From Torymus aiolomorphi (Eukaryota > Arthropoda > Insecta > Hymenoptera > Torymidae), in assembly GCA_036365515.1 (NCBI GenBank), contig CM070877.1, forward strand, positions 2,861,001 to 2,925,000: 64,000 bases of DNA, given 5' to 3'. Position 1 is the first letter of the stretch, and the number at the start of each line of letters is the position of its first letter. Under the pieces are notes generated by a model. The model was not told the origin of the DNA. It ran no database searches and saw nothing but the letters and a program-made list of their open reading frames with translations. A program made the translations under genes and the position numbers. Below are positions 49,520 through 61,660 of the stretch, one piece after another.

Positions 49520-50830
49520 ACAGCGACATTGTCAAATGAAAAGTACATGCACATTGTATTATTTTTATTACATAATAAAAATATAATGCCTTTATTCCAT
49601 TTCGAAATTCGATTTTGTATTAAAAAACTCAAAAATTTACTAGGGAATCCCAAACATTAATGATTAAAATATTATGTTTATACTTTTGTCTGTCTTAAAA
49701 AATGCTATGAGTGCTTAGTGGTATTTAATAGATTCAATTTTCAGGATAAGATAACGAAAGAGATACTCAAGTAAATTTGTTAATGTTCCATGAGATTTTT
49801 TTTCGCAAGATGAATTTCAGCTATTTTTTTAAGCAAAGTAGTATTCTTCGCTAAATTTTAAATCCGTGTAAACATGAAAATCCATGCGCCAAATTCGGAA
49901 TTTGCAAAATAATTTTTAAAATGAGTGTTCATTCTAAAATTATACCTTACATGCAATATAAGGAAACGAAGAAAACTTAAGTCAGTCGTTACCGGTATTA
50001 AAAAAATTAAACTTTGACTACTTTATGAGATAAAAGAATGTCAGAATATATCAAAGTATCGCGATTCCGAAAATCATTGAAATTCTAAGTAGTTTTTTTC
50101 GATTGAATTCATTTTTGGCGTTGAACGTGATATGGGAAAAATAATACAATAGACTCATAACAACTTTTACGTGTATTTTTAATAACTGCTAAATGTTAAA
50201 GAATTAGAAAAATGTGACCTTTACAATACTTCTACATCTCACTTTAAATTATTATTTTTAAAGTGAAATTTACGTAAATTTTACATCAATGTCATGGTAA
50301 ACATTATATTATAATACAAAAGATATTTTGAAACTGAAGATTGAAAAATATTGTGTTTCTCATGACTACCTAATATGTTAATAGTTTCCGATTCTCGTCG
50401 TGAGAAAACCGTGAGATAGTTTACTTTAGCATAATTATGGAGTCAAATGTAAATTTCCCGACGGAACTTGTTATATTCGAAGGACTTCTGATTGCCGTAA
50501 AGAACAAACTGACATTGCATTTTTGACAAGGTTATTCACTTGGTCAGCTTCAATTAATTGTGAGATTGATACATTTCTTAAGATTATTTTATTAACAGTT
50601 GATATTATATAAATCACAAGAAGAAATTTGTGACATTTGATCTATAAACTGTGTATATCGATTCTGCTTACGATTTGTATAAAAAAATAATTTACACAAA
50701 AGTATTAATTAACTTTTTTCACTTCAATTATGTGTATTTAATTATTAGAAAAACCAGAATTACCTCCAATAAAAATACTATTCTCTGTATTTAAATTTTT
50801 ATCGACTTCTACAAAATTCGACGATTTATT
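49520..50830. other. AT-rich intergenic DNA
   Basis: No gene or repeat is seen. Confidence 0.5.
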
Positions 50831-50831
50831 A

Positions 50832-51119
50832 TCATTTCCTATTATATTTGACGAAAGATAATAAGAAGACACATAGAAACATTAAGCCAGAGAAGAACGT
50901 GACAATCCTAGATAGAACAAGAGAATGATAACCGGGGAAAGGACTTAGTCTCTGCTGCCGTAAATTCGCAAGCTTTTGTTTCAACGTCCAGTGGCATAAA
51001 TCAAAGGTCTGGTCAAATAATATCGGCGAATCCTCGCGCCATTCAGTCTCTCTTTTGCGAAACTCTGATTCATACCTGCGCAATCTTCTCTCACGCTCGC
51101 GTGTAAGCGGACATCCCAT
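50832..51119 (-). CDS. Speculative 95-codon reading frame, charged N-terminus and one membrane segment
   Basis: The frame encodes an Arg/Glu-rich N-terminal half (residues 6-29) and ends in a hydrophobic stretch (about 67-90, SRIVTFFSGLMFLCVFLLSF) followed by KYNRK. It begins at the edge of a GC-rich island. The start context is weak and no domain is recognised. It may be a small membrane protein gene, an exon or a chance frame. Confidence 0.2.
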   Translation of the reverse strand: MGCPLTRERERRLRRYESEFRKRETEWREDSPILFDQTFDLCHWTLKQKLANLRQQRLSPFPGYHSLVLSRIVTFFSGLMFLCVFLLSFVKYNRK

Positions 51120-51500
51120 TCAGCGGCAGTAAGTGTCGGGCGCGCAAAAAAGTACAATCTCACAAAAAAAGTCTGGGGATTTTCAGTCGATACAGTGGAT
51201 CCATAATTAAAATCTGCAAATCGAGAGTCTGGCGTGACGTCAGTAGGCGTCGTGGTACGTGTGTGTCGATAGTGGAGGGGAGACGCGGGCGCGAGGTGGG
51301 GACAGAGACGACCGCGTGCCGGTATTTTCGACTTAAAAAAGCCACTGAACGAGATACGATCGCGCTAATCACAGCTCGGCTACGTCCGCGTGAGGAGGTA
51401 CCACATTTGCGCGCGTGCCTGGTGAGTACAACGAACTTACACAGTACTGCTATCGCCGACTACTTTCGTTTGTCGCGCGAACGCCGAGACTTCCAAGTTT
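51120..51500. promoter_or_regulatory. GC-rich island upstream of the protease homologue gene
   Basis: This compact CpG-containing block in AT-rich DNA lies about 1.1-1.5 kb before the gene. It could contain the first non-coding exon and promoter, since a 5' UTR intron is implied at 52629. No TATA box is clear. Confidence 0.3.
51175..51184 (+). promoter_or_regulatory. Possible NF-kappaB/Rel-type site
   Basis: GGGGATTTTC fits the Relish/Dif-type consensus loosely. It lies about 1.46 kb before the protease homologue ATG, at the edge of a GC-rich island that could hold its promoter. A 10-base match can easily arise by chance. Confidence 0.2.
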
Positions 51501-52599
51501 AGTGTCTTCTTCTAAGATTGACATTTTTTTTTATTAAGTGTGAGTGATAAAACTAGTTTTGGATTATTTCAGTATTTGCATAATTTACGATATGAGTGGT
51601 ATATTTTGGATATGTTTTATTTAACAGCAATTAATTGCATAACTTAATGTTATCATTGATTAAGGTTAATCAATGATAACATTACATTTTCATTTTAAAA
51701 ACTTCTTTATCCGTAATTCAATTTAAAGTAAATTTAAACTAATTACTAGCTTTCTTTTAAATATTAATTGAATTTTTAGTTTTTCATTTCTTTACTTTAT
51801 TCAATTTTCAATATTATTATTTGTTGAAAATGATGAAAAAAAAAAAAAAACATATTCAGGTCAATGTTATTATTGAAAGTGAAAAAAACACTCTTTGAGA
51901 TATATATTGTAATTTAAATTCAATACCGCTTTTATTGCCATTATTGCATATAATTTATGTAACAACATTAATACTGTAACCGATTAATTTCATAACGAAA
52001 GCGTTTAAAAGTTTTTAATAACATAAGTCTTACATTTGAAATTTATTATCACTTAAGCGATTTCTTATTGTATGATAAAATTTTGAATTTAATTTACTTA
52101 AATGTGAATGAGTGACGAAGGTCACCTTAAAGTGAAAAAACCTGTACAGTTGTGTAAACATTAAATTTCCATTTGAATTCAGACCCATTTCGCTTAGATT
52201 TTGATTTGTCAAAAGTAAACAAAATGTACACAGTTGAGTTGGAGAAAATTTGAGTACATTTGTAATAAATATCAGTGATGTAATTTACTTAGGCAGCTGT
52301 TATTGTATTTACACACATTCTGTCAATGCCAGTTTCAATCGACCGAGCAAGATTTCTGTGAATCTTTTTCTTATGCAATATCATGTGAGTCATCAACTTG
52401 TCTATATGAAAGATGAAATATTCTATGAATGAGAACACTAAGTGGTTTTTTAGTGTGTGCGGTTAACAGAAAGGAATAGTTAGCGGTAGCAATCGTATTG
52501 ACGCCAAAGAGTTACTATTGACAAGCAATGCAATTCTCAGAAACTTATTCGATGAAATAACTCAGTTTTAATATAATTTATCTACAATTTAGACATGCA

Positions 52600-52642
52600 T
52601 TTTCAGTTTTTTTTTTTTTCATTTTTCAGCTATTAAAGCATC
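52600..52642 (+). other. Splice acceptor and 5' UTR segment before the protease homologue start
   Basis: A long T tract followed by cag ends at 52629, and the ATG follows 13 bases later. This is a strong acceptor, so the translated exon is preceded by an intron and at least one non-coding exon further upstream, which I could not place. Confidence 0.6.
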
Positions 52643-55600
52643 ATGAAGATAATCTACGCAGCTCTGCTGCTCGTCAGCATCAGTGCCGCTTACGAACTTG
52701 AGGTTCCCGACAACTATAACGAACTTGTTAAGTCTGTCTTCGGGTCACCGACCGACCAAAACAATGTCAGAGTGAGGAGGCAACAGAGCCAACTTGATTG
52801 GGAAAACTCTGTTTGTGAGTGCGTGCCCTATTATCAGTGCAACTACAACGGTACCATCAATGAGGATGGTGAGGGTATTATCGATATCAGAGTTGGATTC
52901 GTCGGAACAGAAGAAAACGCAGCGTAAGTTTTAAATAATTATTATTTCATATACGTTTACAAAATATAATAAAATGGCTAAAGAATATACCCGGTCAATT
53001 ATTAAATTAGAAGAAATGTAGTTCTTAAAAAAGAGTAACTGTATTAATTAATAACGTAAATACTTTTGGAGTTAAATTATTTACTTTTATTCATATTAAG
53101 GTGGCTCCAGCGTTGGGTATCGTATCAAGCGGGGGCCCCGCGGGTGCCTCAGTTAACATTTACAGTTTTTTGCAAAATTAAAGCTTTAAATTTAAACCTA
53201 TATAACTGCAAATGATTTATATGCGTATAACTTGTAAAAAAATATCACCAATAATAAAACAGAATAGAAAGGTTCATTTTCGCCCCATGAGAAGCGCCCC
53301 AAAAAAGTAAAATTACATACTTTGACAGTTATTTACTCTCTAAATTGCATGTTAACCTACCATTTTTTTATACCGTCAGAACCGCTGTTTTGAATCCTAT
53401 AACTATATACTTTATTACTGAAAACACATTTTTTATTACTTTGAATACGCGATTTAACTTTCATTCTCGATCAAATTCTTCAAATTCAAGCTTCTTCCAA
53501 ATTAATGTATAATTCTTATTGGGATTTGACATTCGTATATGTAGCTAACTAAAATGCATACTAAAATATATCTATATAGCTAGTCAAAATGGCACGACTT
53601 GGCCATAATAATAAAATATCATTATACTTTTATTGTCAATGATTTAATAATTCATTAATATTTAAAAAAGTTAATATTTTTTTCTTATTATTGAAATTAT
53701 TTGTTATTTGATAGAAAGTCATTTGCAGAAATACCAAAATTTTAAATATCAAATATTTCAAAAACTGACCATATAATCTGGATGTAATTTTACATAGGTA
53801 TTACCTATATCGCATACAAAATAGTCTATAAATTTCAAACTAATACATGTAGTCGTCATTGAGAAATTACGATTTTGAAAAAAACGTAAAAAAATATTAA
53901 CCTTAAATATCTCTAAAAATTATGAGACAATTCTTTTACCTAAAGGACTTATACCATAAATATATAAACTCTACATAACCATAAAATTTTAACATGATTA
54001 AACCAATTTTTGTTTCTCTAGTTGTCATGCGATAAAGAAAATAACTTTGTAAAATACGAAAATTTTAAATATCAAATATCTCAAAAAGTAATTCAACGAT
54101 CCGGATAAAAATTCACACACATATATCTATATTACACACAAAATTGCCTATAAATTTGGAGTTGATTCATCAAACCGTTCTTGAGAAATTACGATTTGAA
54201 AAAAAGGTTTACGAAATTTTAACCTCAAATATCTCTGAAATTTATTGACCAATCATTTAGCCCAAAGAACTCAGCCGAGAGCTATCCAAAATCTACCTCT
54301 ACAAGGAATTTCGAAGTCAATTTTACGATTAAGTCAATTTTACTCCCGTAATCATGTTTCATATAAAACGCATTTTTTGTCATTTTTCAATTTTTTTCTC
54401 AAAAACTAGTCGACAGAATGGATTTAAATTTTCACAAATTATAGCTATTTATATTCTGCATTATCATGATTTTTTAAAAAAAATTTAGCGTTTATTTTTG
54501 GAGCTTTTACAAAAAAAAAAAAAACGTTTTTGTTAAGAACAACCCTACTGAGCGACCTCCCGTGAGATTATTCAATAGGGAAAAGAACCGTAATAGCTAA
54601 TGTAATTTTTTTTTAATATAGGGTTTTTTATGCTCTTTCGAATGCTATTTGCGAAAATCGATAATACGAAATAAAACAAAAACGCATTTGCGAATCAAAA
54701 AGGGGATTTCCTTCCCAAATTCGCACAAAAAAAAAAAAAATACAAAAAAATGAGACCTCTCCGGTTCAAATCGATCGAGTAGATCCTGAAATAAAACGGT
54801 ATACGTACACACAAACACACCCATACGCACACACGTATGCACGCACGTATGCACGCACGCACACGCACGCATACACACATCCATACAGAAGTTTTCTAAA
54901 ATCATGTGATTTGAAATTCTAATACCTCTATTCATGTTTCGAGAGCGATTTAACGAAACTTAAAATTTTACTATTACAAAGCTTCCTCTAGGAGGAAGCA
55001 ACTCAACTCGTGCATGAAGTGGGGAGCCTCGCGCGGGTGTTTTTTCGCTCGAAAAATTAAGTTCCATGCGCGGTAGAATTGTTTACTTGCACGCGTGTAC
55101 ATTAAAAGAACTTATCCAAATTTAATTCCAGGAGGAGGCGAAAATGCGACCATTACTTGTCTGTTTGCTGCCTCCCACCAGAGATTATGCCAGGACACGA
55201 TACTAAGCCACCACAAGGTGGTTCCGGAGGCCAAGGAGGACAAGGTGGTCAGGGCGGTAATGGCGGTAACAATGGCCAAGGCGGTAACAACAGCCAAGGC
55301 GGTAACAATGGCCAAGGCGGAAACAATAGCCAAGGCGGTAACAATGGCCAAAGCGGAAACAATGGCCAAGGTAGTAACAACGGTCAAGGTAGTAACAATG
55401 GTCAAGGTGGTGGCGTCAAAGGCAAGCCCCACGTAAACCGTGGTTGTGGTTATCGCAATCCCAACGGTGTTAGCTTCAGGATCACCGGAAACTTCAAAAA
55501 CGAGGCTAACTTCGCCGAGTTCCCGTGGATGGTCGCCGTCTTCCAGAACCAAAATGTTCAAGGAAACATGACGAAAGTTTACCAATGCGGTGGTTCCGTG

Positions 55601-57054
55601 ATCCACAGGCGTGTTATATTGACCGCAGCTCACTGTGTTGAAGGGTAAGCACATCTTTATGACAAAGTGATTTAGAAATAGAATTCTCTAAAATTCTATA
55701 AAAACTGTTACATTGGCCGCAGCTCACTGTGTTGAAGGGTAAGCACATCTTTATGATAAATTGATTTAGAAATAGAATTCTCTAAAATTCTATAAAAACT
55801 GTTGAATATAATATAAATATTGCCCTCAAATTGTTAGTAAAATGTAGTAAATCGATCTGACGGAGGCAGGTAAAAGAAAAACAAAGTTTTTTCCTTTTAT
55901 TTATGCAACGTGTTGTTGGCATGGTCTGCCAACCTCTTCAGGCTTATTTGTTTCGTGTGCCACATAAAACACATAGCGTCAATATGCCTAAATAAACGTT
56001 GCCTAAATAAAAGGAAAAAACGTTGTTTTTCTTTTACCTGCCTCCGTCAAATCGATTTACTACATTGAAATTCTATAAAAACTATTATGAATCCACCATA
56101 AATTTTATTTAATGTTCAAAGAGAATTCATAAATTTGTGTTTAATTTATTATTTTACGAACATAATTATAAGTTTTTATAAGTTTTCTATTTTCATTTGT
56201 CTCTACAGAAAATCAGCATCTCAGCTTTACATCCGTGCTGGTGAATGGGACACTCAGACGACAGATGAACCCCTGGTTCACCAGGACCGCGAGGTAGCTG
56301 TCGTTGTCTCTCATCCTGGTTACAAGAAGAGCATCCTTCACAATGATTACGCTCTCCTCGTCCTCGCTCAGCCTGTTGATCTCGCTGATAATGTTGAGGT
56401 TGTGTGCCTTCCAGAACAAAACCAGGTCTACGACCACACCAAGTGCTTCGCCACTGGCTGGGGAAAGAACGACTTCGGTAAGGGATAATTAATTATTATG
56501 GCATATTTTGCAGGATATAAGTAGGAATTATGCGACAAAAAAACTGGTCAATTTAATGTTCTCAGGTGAGAAGGGACATTACCAGGTCATCCTTAAGGCT
56601 GTTGAGCTCCCTACTGTTCCCCACGACCAGTGCCAGAACTCTCTTCGCACCACTCGTCTTGGAAAGTACTTCAAGCTCCACGAATCCTTCATGTGCGCTG
56701 GTGGTGTTAATGGCATTGACACGTGTACTGTAAGTTTTTGCATAATCACAATATCACTAAATTCGACTGCAAAAGCTCCTCAGAAATTAACGTATAATTA
56801 AACAATGTTTTTTTTTACAGGGTGACGGTGGCAGTCCTCTCGTTTGCCCACTGCCCCAGGACCCAACTCGCTACACCCAAGCTGGTATCGTAGCCTGGGG
56901 TATCGGCTGCGGTGAAAACAACATTCCCGGTGTATACGCTGACGTGACCAAGGGCCGCAGATGGATCGACGAAACCCTTGCCACTTACAACATCGACACT
57001 ACCTCATACTCCCCCGGTGGTAACAATAACTATCCCCCTGTGCCAACAGTTTAA
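52643..57054 (+). CDS. CLIP-domain serine protease homologue (PPAF2/CLIPA-like), five coding exons
   Basis: The exons are 52643-52923, 55132-55644, 56209-56477, 56566-56729 and 56821-57054, all with GT-AG junctions and a continuous frame. The product has 486 residues. Residues 1-16 form a signal peptide, and a furin-like RVRR occurs at 43-46. A CLIP domain follows with six cysteines (C58, C60, C66, C99, C106, C107); its block CECVPYYQC is typical of the PPAF2/masquerade-like group. A Gly/Asn/Gln linker (123-188) and linker Cys199 lead into a chymotrypsin-like domain. In that domain His261 (TAAHC) and Asp311 (HNDYALL) are kept, but the Ser motif reads GDGGSP, with Gly412 in place of the nucleophile, so the protein should be catalytically dead. 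Members of this family are secreted into haemolymph and act as cofactors for prophenoloxidase activation. Exon codons are GC-rich and often end in C, which suggests strong expression. The role in melanization is inferred from the family. Confidence 0.94.
53095..54990. repeat. Repetitive block in intron 1 with ~323-bp degenerate subrepeats and a (CA)n tract
   Basis: The 2.2-kb first intron of the protease homologue gene is mostly repeat. The phrase aaattttaaatatcaaatat recurs at 53739 and 54062, and a weaker third copy follows near 54380, giving a period of about 323 bp. A CA/CG-rich simple repeat follows at about 54805-54885, and a small palindrome (gcttcctctaggaggaagc) lies near 54980. I see no coding sequence. 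Element boundaries are approximate. Confidence 0.6.
55217..55414 (+). repeat. In-frame 18-bp coding repeat (Gly/Asn/Gln linker)
   Basis: The repeat encodes residues 123-188 of the protease homologue. It begins with GGQ triplets and passes into hexapeptides [12 protein letters not shown], later SGNNGQ and GSNNGQ. At the DNA level it is a degenerate 18-bp tandem repeat. It lies between the CLIP domain and the protease-like domain and probably forms a flexible spacer. Confidence 0.85.
55613..55800 (+). repeat. 94-bp tandem duplication across exon 2 end and intron start
   Basis: Two adjacent copies (about 55613-55706 and 55707-55800) differ at only a few bases. Each contains the coding tail around the catalytic His (gcagctcactgtgttgaaggg), the splice donor and the start of the intron. 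Only the first copy continues the open frame from upstream. The second therefore carries a duplicate exon tail and a decoy donor at 55739. Confidence 0.85.
55841..56066 (+). mobile_element. Foldback element with 71-bp inverted arms in intron 2
   Basis: The left arm (55841-55911, starting aatgtagtaaatcgatctga) is the near-perfect reverse complement of the right arm (55996-56066), with an 84-bp spacer. It lies inside the intron between coding exons 2 and 3 and has no coding capacity. It looks like a small foldback MITE. Confidence 0.75.
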
Positions 57055-57144
57055 TTTTTAACGTCGAGCGTACGCGTGAGATTCTTTGATTGTTGATTGA
57101 CTGACACTCAACTTGATTGATAATATTTTTTTAATTGTTATATG

Positions 57145-57150
57145 AATAAA
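57145..57150 (+). terminator. Polyadenylation signal of the protease homologue gene
   Basis: A canonical AATAAA lies 91 bases past the stop codon in AT-rich DNA. Confidence 0.65.
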
Positions 57151-57179
57151 CAAAAATGATGCTATGAGTGAATGTACAG

Positions 57180-58050
57180 ATTGTTTTTAAGAAGTACCCG
57201 TTGCAAATACGTTTGTGTTGAATGTTTGAAAAAAATGTTTAAGACTGTAACTTTTATGTAATAGTAAAACTATATAAATATAAATATGATGTACATACTG
57301 AAATATTTTCGTGGTTTAAATTATAGTTATCTATATCCTAAAAAGTTGTTCGATCATCACAAATATATGTTAAACATCCTAGCACTTATCAACGTTACTT
57401 ATAGTATTTTGCACAGTGTTCATTAATATTTAAAATATATAAAATGTTTTCAAATAATATTAGTACAACATATAGACGGAAAACATTTTTTAAGTAAAGA
57501 TGTATAATGACACAAAAATTAAAAGACAGGAACACATAATGTTATAGGGCGTATAGAAGGAAAATAAGCGAGGGTTAACGATGTCGTTTCTTCTTGTTTG
57601 TATAACTACGTCGTGCGGAAGCTGCATTAGCCTAAGTAATTATTATTATTAAGAATCTGCAACGCTACCGTAAGCGGATTCAACGACGAGCGAAATATCC
57701 TGAGAACTAATATGCTGCTTTTTGCACAATTTAACCAAGGGAACAAAAGAATTATGAAGATCTCAAATATACTTCTTAATTACATTACCATCTTGTGAAT
57801 GTAAAATTACTCATGCTGTATATAATATTCTCAGTATTTTAAGCTGAAATGCAAACGATCTTTGGTGCTTAAATAAGTAAAAATTTAATGTAATATATAT
57901 CTATATGTACTTCAAATAATAATTTTTAAGTTTGAAAGTCATTATTTTACATTTCATATTATCTGACAGTTTTTATAATTAGAAGAAAGTCCTAAATTTG
58001 ATTATAAAATTATATATTGCATTTCTTACACCCCCGTCATATTAATATCG
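57180..58050. other. AT-rich intergenic DNA downstream of the protease homologue gene
   Basis: No gene or RNA is evident. Confidence 0.5.
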
Positions 58051-58059
58051 AACAAATTA

Positions 58060-58660
58060 AAAAACATCCAAATCGATCTCCGCAAACTCCCGACAGTCAT
58101 TAGCTTTGCAGCCCACGGACATCCTCCCGAACTTTCTTCCAATTTTTCCGCCTTCTCGTAGCAATACCTCAAACTTTTCACCCGGAACGTCATGTGCGCG
58201 CGGCAGTTCGTCCATCAGCTCAGCAAACTCGAGACGTCGCGCGCTCACAGGAGGGGTGAAGAGAACGACCGGAAGTCTTAACCGGAACCCGACAGATGAG
58301 CGTCGCGCGCGCACATGCGCCTGACTTACTTCGAATCGCGGCAAATTGACTTTCTATCGACGTTCCAAGGGATGAGAGAGAGAGAGAGAGAGAGAGAGTC
58401 AAGTTGCCGAGGTGCAGAGTGATCGAGAAACTTGTCTGAGAACTTGCTACGCGAAGGTCTTACGCGCCAGTTCCTCCCCTGACGAATAATTCATGTTCTT
58501 ATGTGAGGTGCGAATATGCGCGAGTTTGAATTCCTCGGCTGAGGGTACAATTACAATTACCCTCAGGATTCAATGATCGACAGCGGGTCGACTGGGCGTG
58601 TTCCGCATGGGAGGGACGGCGTGCCCGATTTAATTTTTGACTAATTGTTGGAAGCGAACT
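58060..58660. promoter_or_regulatory. GC-rich island with (GA)n
   Basis: It contains a (GA)11 tract (about 58375-58398). A minus-strand frame (58057-58344) ends with Glu/Asp/Leu-rich sequence such as EFAELMDELPRAHDVPGEKF. It is more coding-like than most frames here but is not recognised and lacks clear splice sites. Confidence 0.28.
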
Positions 58661-59159
58661 CGGAATTCAGGATATTCATACGGTGTTCACGTTTTCGTGA
58701 CTTTGTAAAATAACTGAAATTTGGTCGTGCTTCAGTAAGAATGATTATTTTGAGGCATAGAAAAATCGATTAGAAATAAACTTATAAGTTATTTTATGTA
58801 AAATCTACGTTGTAGATATTATAAATTTAATTATTAAGATTTTTTACTTATTTATGATGATTTTTAGAGAAGAAATTAGTGCTTAATTTCAAAAACGAAA
58901 TTAATAAATTATATAAATGCTGATCAATTCTCTTTTATGTAACGGGAATGTTTTAACGGAAATTCATAATTCTACCTGTCTTCATAAATAGCAACCACGT
59001 CTTTCTCGATTTTCTTTGCAATTTTAGGCAAGTCAAGTGTTTCTTAAAGCTCAAATTTCAAATAAATTGTCCAAATATTGCAAACCTCTTTATAGAAGTG
59101 AACTAACTTATTAAAAATAATAAAAAAGTACCAGTACTTTTCAAAATTACCGCGAACGT

Positions 59160-59970
59160 AAAAGCAGTCTAACTTTCTCGAAACCGGAACGAAGCTCATT
59201 ATCGAATCTACGAGCGCGTTCGACTCTAATTACACTCCGACTGTCCGATACAACCTACGACCCTCGCAACCATTACGTCACAGGGGGACAGCCCCTGCTC
59301 GCGCGCGTCCACGCTAATCGGATAAGAAATAGCCCCGAATTTGGCACAGTTTTCAATTTCTCGTCCTCTCTCCACCCGAAAAACAAAATCCATAAAAACT
59401 TTCGCTACTCCTTAGACCAGGCCCCCTCCCTCCCTTTTGCTTCTCAACGTTAATGCCCAGTGGCGAGCTAGGGAGAGCTCGAGCGGGGGAGATTTATACG
59501 GAGTGGCCGCGGCGACTCCGCAAAGGCGGCACAGTTTCCACATCGAAAAGGCGAAATTATCGGGGCTGGCGCCGATTCAAGAGAGATGTATTATTAAGAG
59601 GCGCGCGCTGCGCCTTGGCCGCGGACCAGCGACTTTTGAGGCTCTCTCTCTCCTCCGCACCTTACTCCCAAGGATACTACCACGCCACTGCCGCACGCCG
59701 CTGCTTTACGTATTTACGGACGCGAATGCGGGAGTTGGGCGCGCGAATCCGGGCCAAGGGTCGGGAGCAGCAGAGCGGCCAATTAGACGTTTTAGCGTAA
59801 TCGCGATTGACGACCCCTGTGTGAGTGACTTCGGATATGGGCCAAGAGGGAGAACCGTCGAGCTTGCGTCGAAGAGTAGCAAGTTCGCGCTGTGTGCATT
59901 AATTTAACAAAGTTGGTTATGGGGCGGGGGTAGGGCTGTGCTGCCACGCGTCCTGGCGGTTCCGCTAGGG
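59160..59970. promoter_or_regulatory. GC-rich island
   Basis: CpG-dense sequence with overlapping Arg/Ala-rich frames (156 and 115 codons) in two phases. These are probably compositional. Confidence 0.28.
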
Positions 59971-60799
59971 TTCTCGAACAATGCGGTGAATGGGGAAAGA
60001 GATTGTTACGTTGAATAATATATACTTTGGTGGTTACTGTGGAGGAAAGTATAATTTTGCAATCTTACGTTGTGATGGAGGTGGGCTGGATTGAAGTAGG
60101 GCGCACAACTCACCTGAAAATAGAAATAAAAGATACATAAACAATGATGAAATTAGTAATTTATGGTTGTAATTAAAATTATATAATTATAGGCAAAAAC
60201 GAATATTTTATTGCTTACACTATGGATAATATATAGTTATCTGATAGTAAATGTTATTAAAGTTATACATTATATGTGTGATCATATTCTCTAATGGGGC
60301 GAAATGTTCTTTTCCTTCTCAACTGTTATCTAATTCGTACTTGAGCTTATCAGAACTAAAAGAGTATGTCTTGCTCTACACCTTCTCTCATACCATAACT
60401 TTATAATATTACGCTAATCTCTGAGACTGCAAAAAGATTTCATCTCTTAAAATGTAATTTGAATATTTAATCCACTTTCCCGTTCAATCTTTCTCAATGG
60501 AGATACTTTTTCTCTCTTCTTCTGCAGCTTTCTTCTCAGTTTCTTTTCAAAGTAGATAGGAAGGCGAAGAATGCCGGAAGAAAGATAGGAATCGTGATCA
60601 CGGTAACGCACGAAGTATCTAACTCTTCTATGGTGCAACGTTTAAAAATAAATGGTATAAAGAAGAAGCGAGAATCGGTACTTCAATGGAAGTAGAAGGG
60701 ATGACAAACTTAATTTTTTAAGGAAATTTTTTAAAATATGTAATAAATTTAGGCAGTATAAGATAATACAAGAAGTAATGAAATAAATAACAAGTTAAA

Positions 60800-61420
60800 T
60801 TGGTGATTTATCATTACGGGGTACATTTGCTTTGAGGAGGCAGTGCAATATGCCATCGAAGGCAATAGTCATGTCATTCATGCCAGCCAGTCGCAATCAA
60901 CAAGGTAATTTCATAAGTCTTCAGCAGCAATATTTTCAGAGGCATCTGCTACAGTGTAGCATCAAATTTTCCTTGTTCAGTATAAACAGAGAATATTTGA
61001 ATGGAGGCAGCAGGTGAACAGATGGTCTTATTTTTATAATATCACAAAGGGCATTCATATCCTTTAATCTACGTGTTGCATTATGAACTCAACCGTATCT
61101 AATCTCAAAACGTTTTCGTTATCGTACAATCGGGTTTGATTTACTCATTTGTCTCTTTTACAAGAACGCATGTCTAGTAATTGCAGGCAATTATGTTCAA
61201 TTCTGTAGTAGACAAGTTGAGTGCGCTGGTATTGATCGTCTTATCAATCACCAAGATGTTCTCCGATTTGTTTATTTGGGATGATGTGGTAATGCTGCTT
61301 TGTCCCTGCATTGCTGCAACCATTGAGCTATAGTAAACCCCTGTGGAATGGTAACCAGATGCGCTGATGTTGAAGTGAGAAGCAATGGGCGTTCTCTCTA
61401 AGACGGTTCAGTGATGTTTG
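60800..61420. other. Higher-complexity block, possibly decayed coding sequence
   Basis: This stretch is less AT-rich than its neighbours and free of microsatellites. On the minus strand about 78 codons are open from 61402 to a stop near 61167, including GYHSTGVYYSSMVAAMQGQS. Further open fragments follow in shifted frames. The plus strand is also open for 61 codons (60832-61017), so strand and coding status are unclear. An old pseudogene or transposon remnant is possible. Confidence 0.2.
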
Positions 61421-61660
61421 CTGCCTTTCCTTTCTCTCGTTCCTCCGCATTCGCTCCTATGACGTCGGTGTGGTTCGAGAAACAATGATGATTGGTTCAT
61501 TTTTTTGTTGTTTTTGTGTGGCAGCTTAGTGTAAGAGAAGAGCTTTTCGCACTGTTTTGCACACTTAGCTTTATGTATACTAAGCGTGAACATATTACGA
61601 CATGATTTCATAGTAGCAATCTATTTAAATTTTTTTTAACAAAGATTTTTCATAAGATTA

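Noticed and set aside
55112..55654. 180-codon minus-strand Thr/Ala/Val-rich frame
   Set aside because: Antisense shadow of protease homologue exon 2 and its 18-bp repeats.
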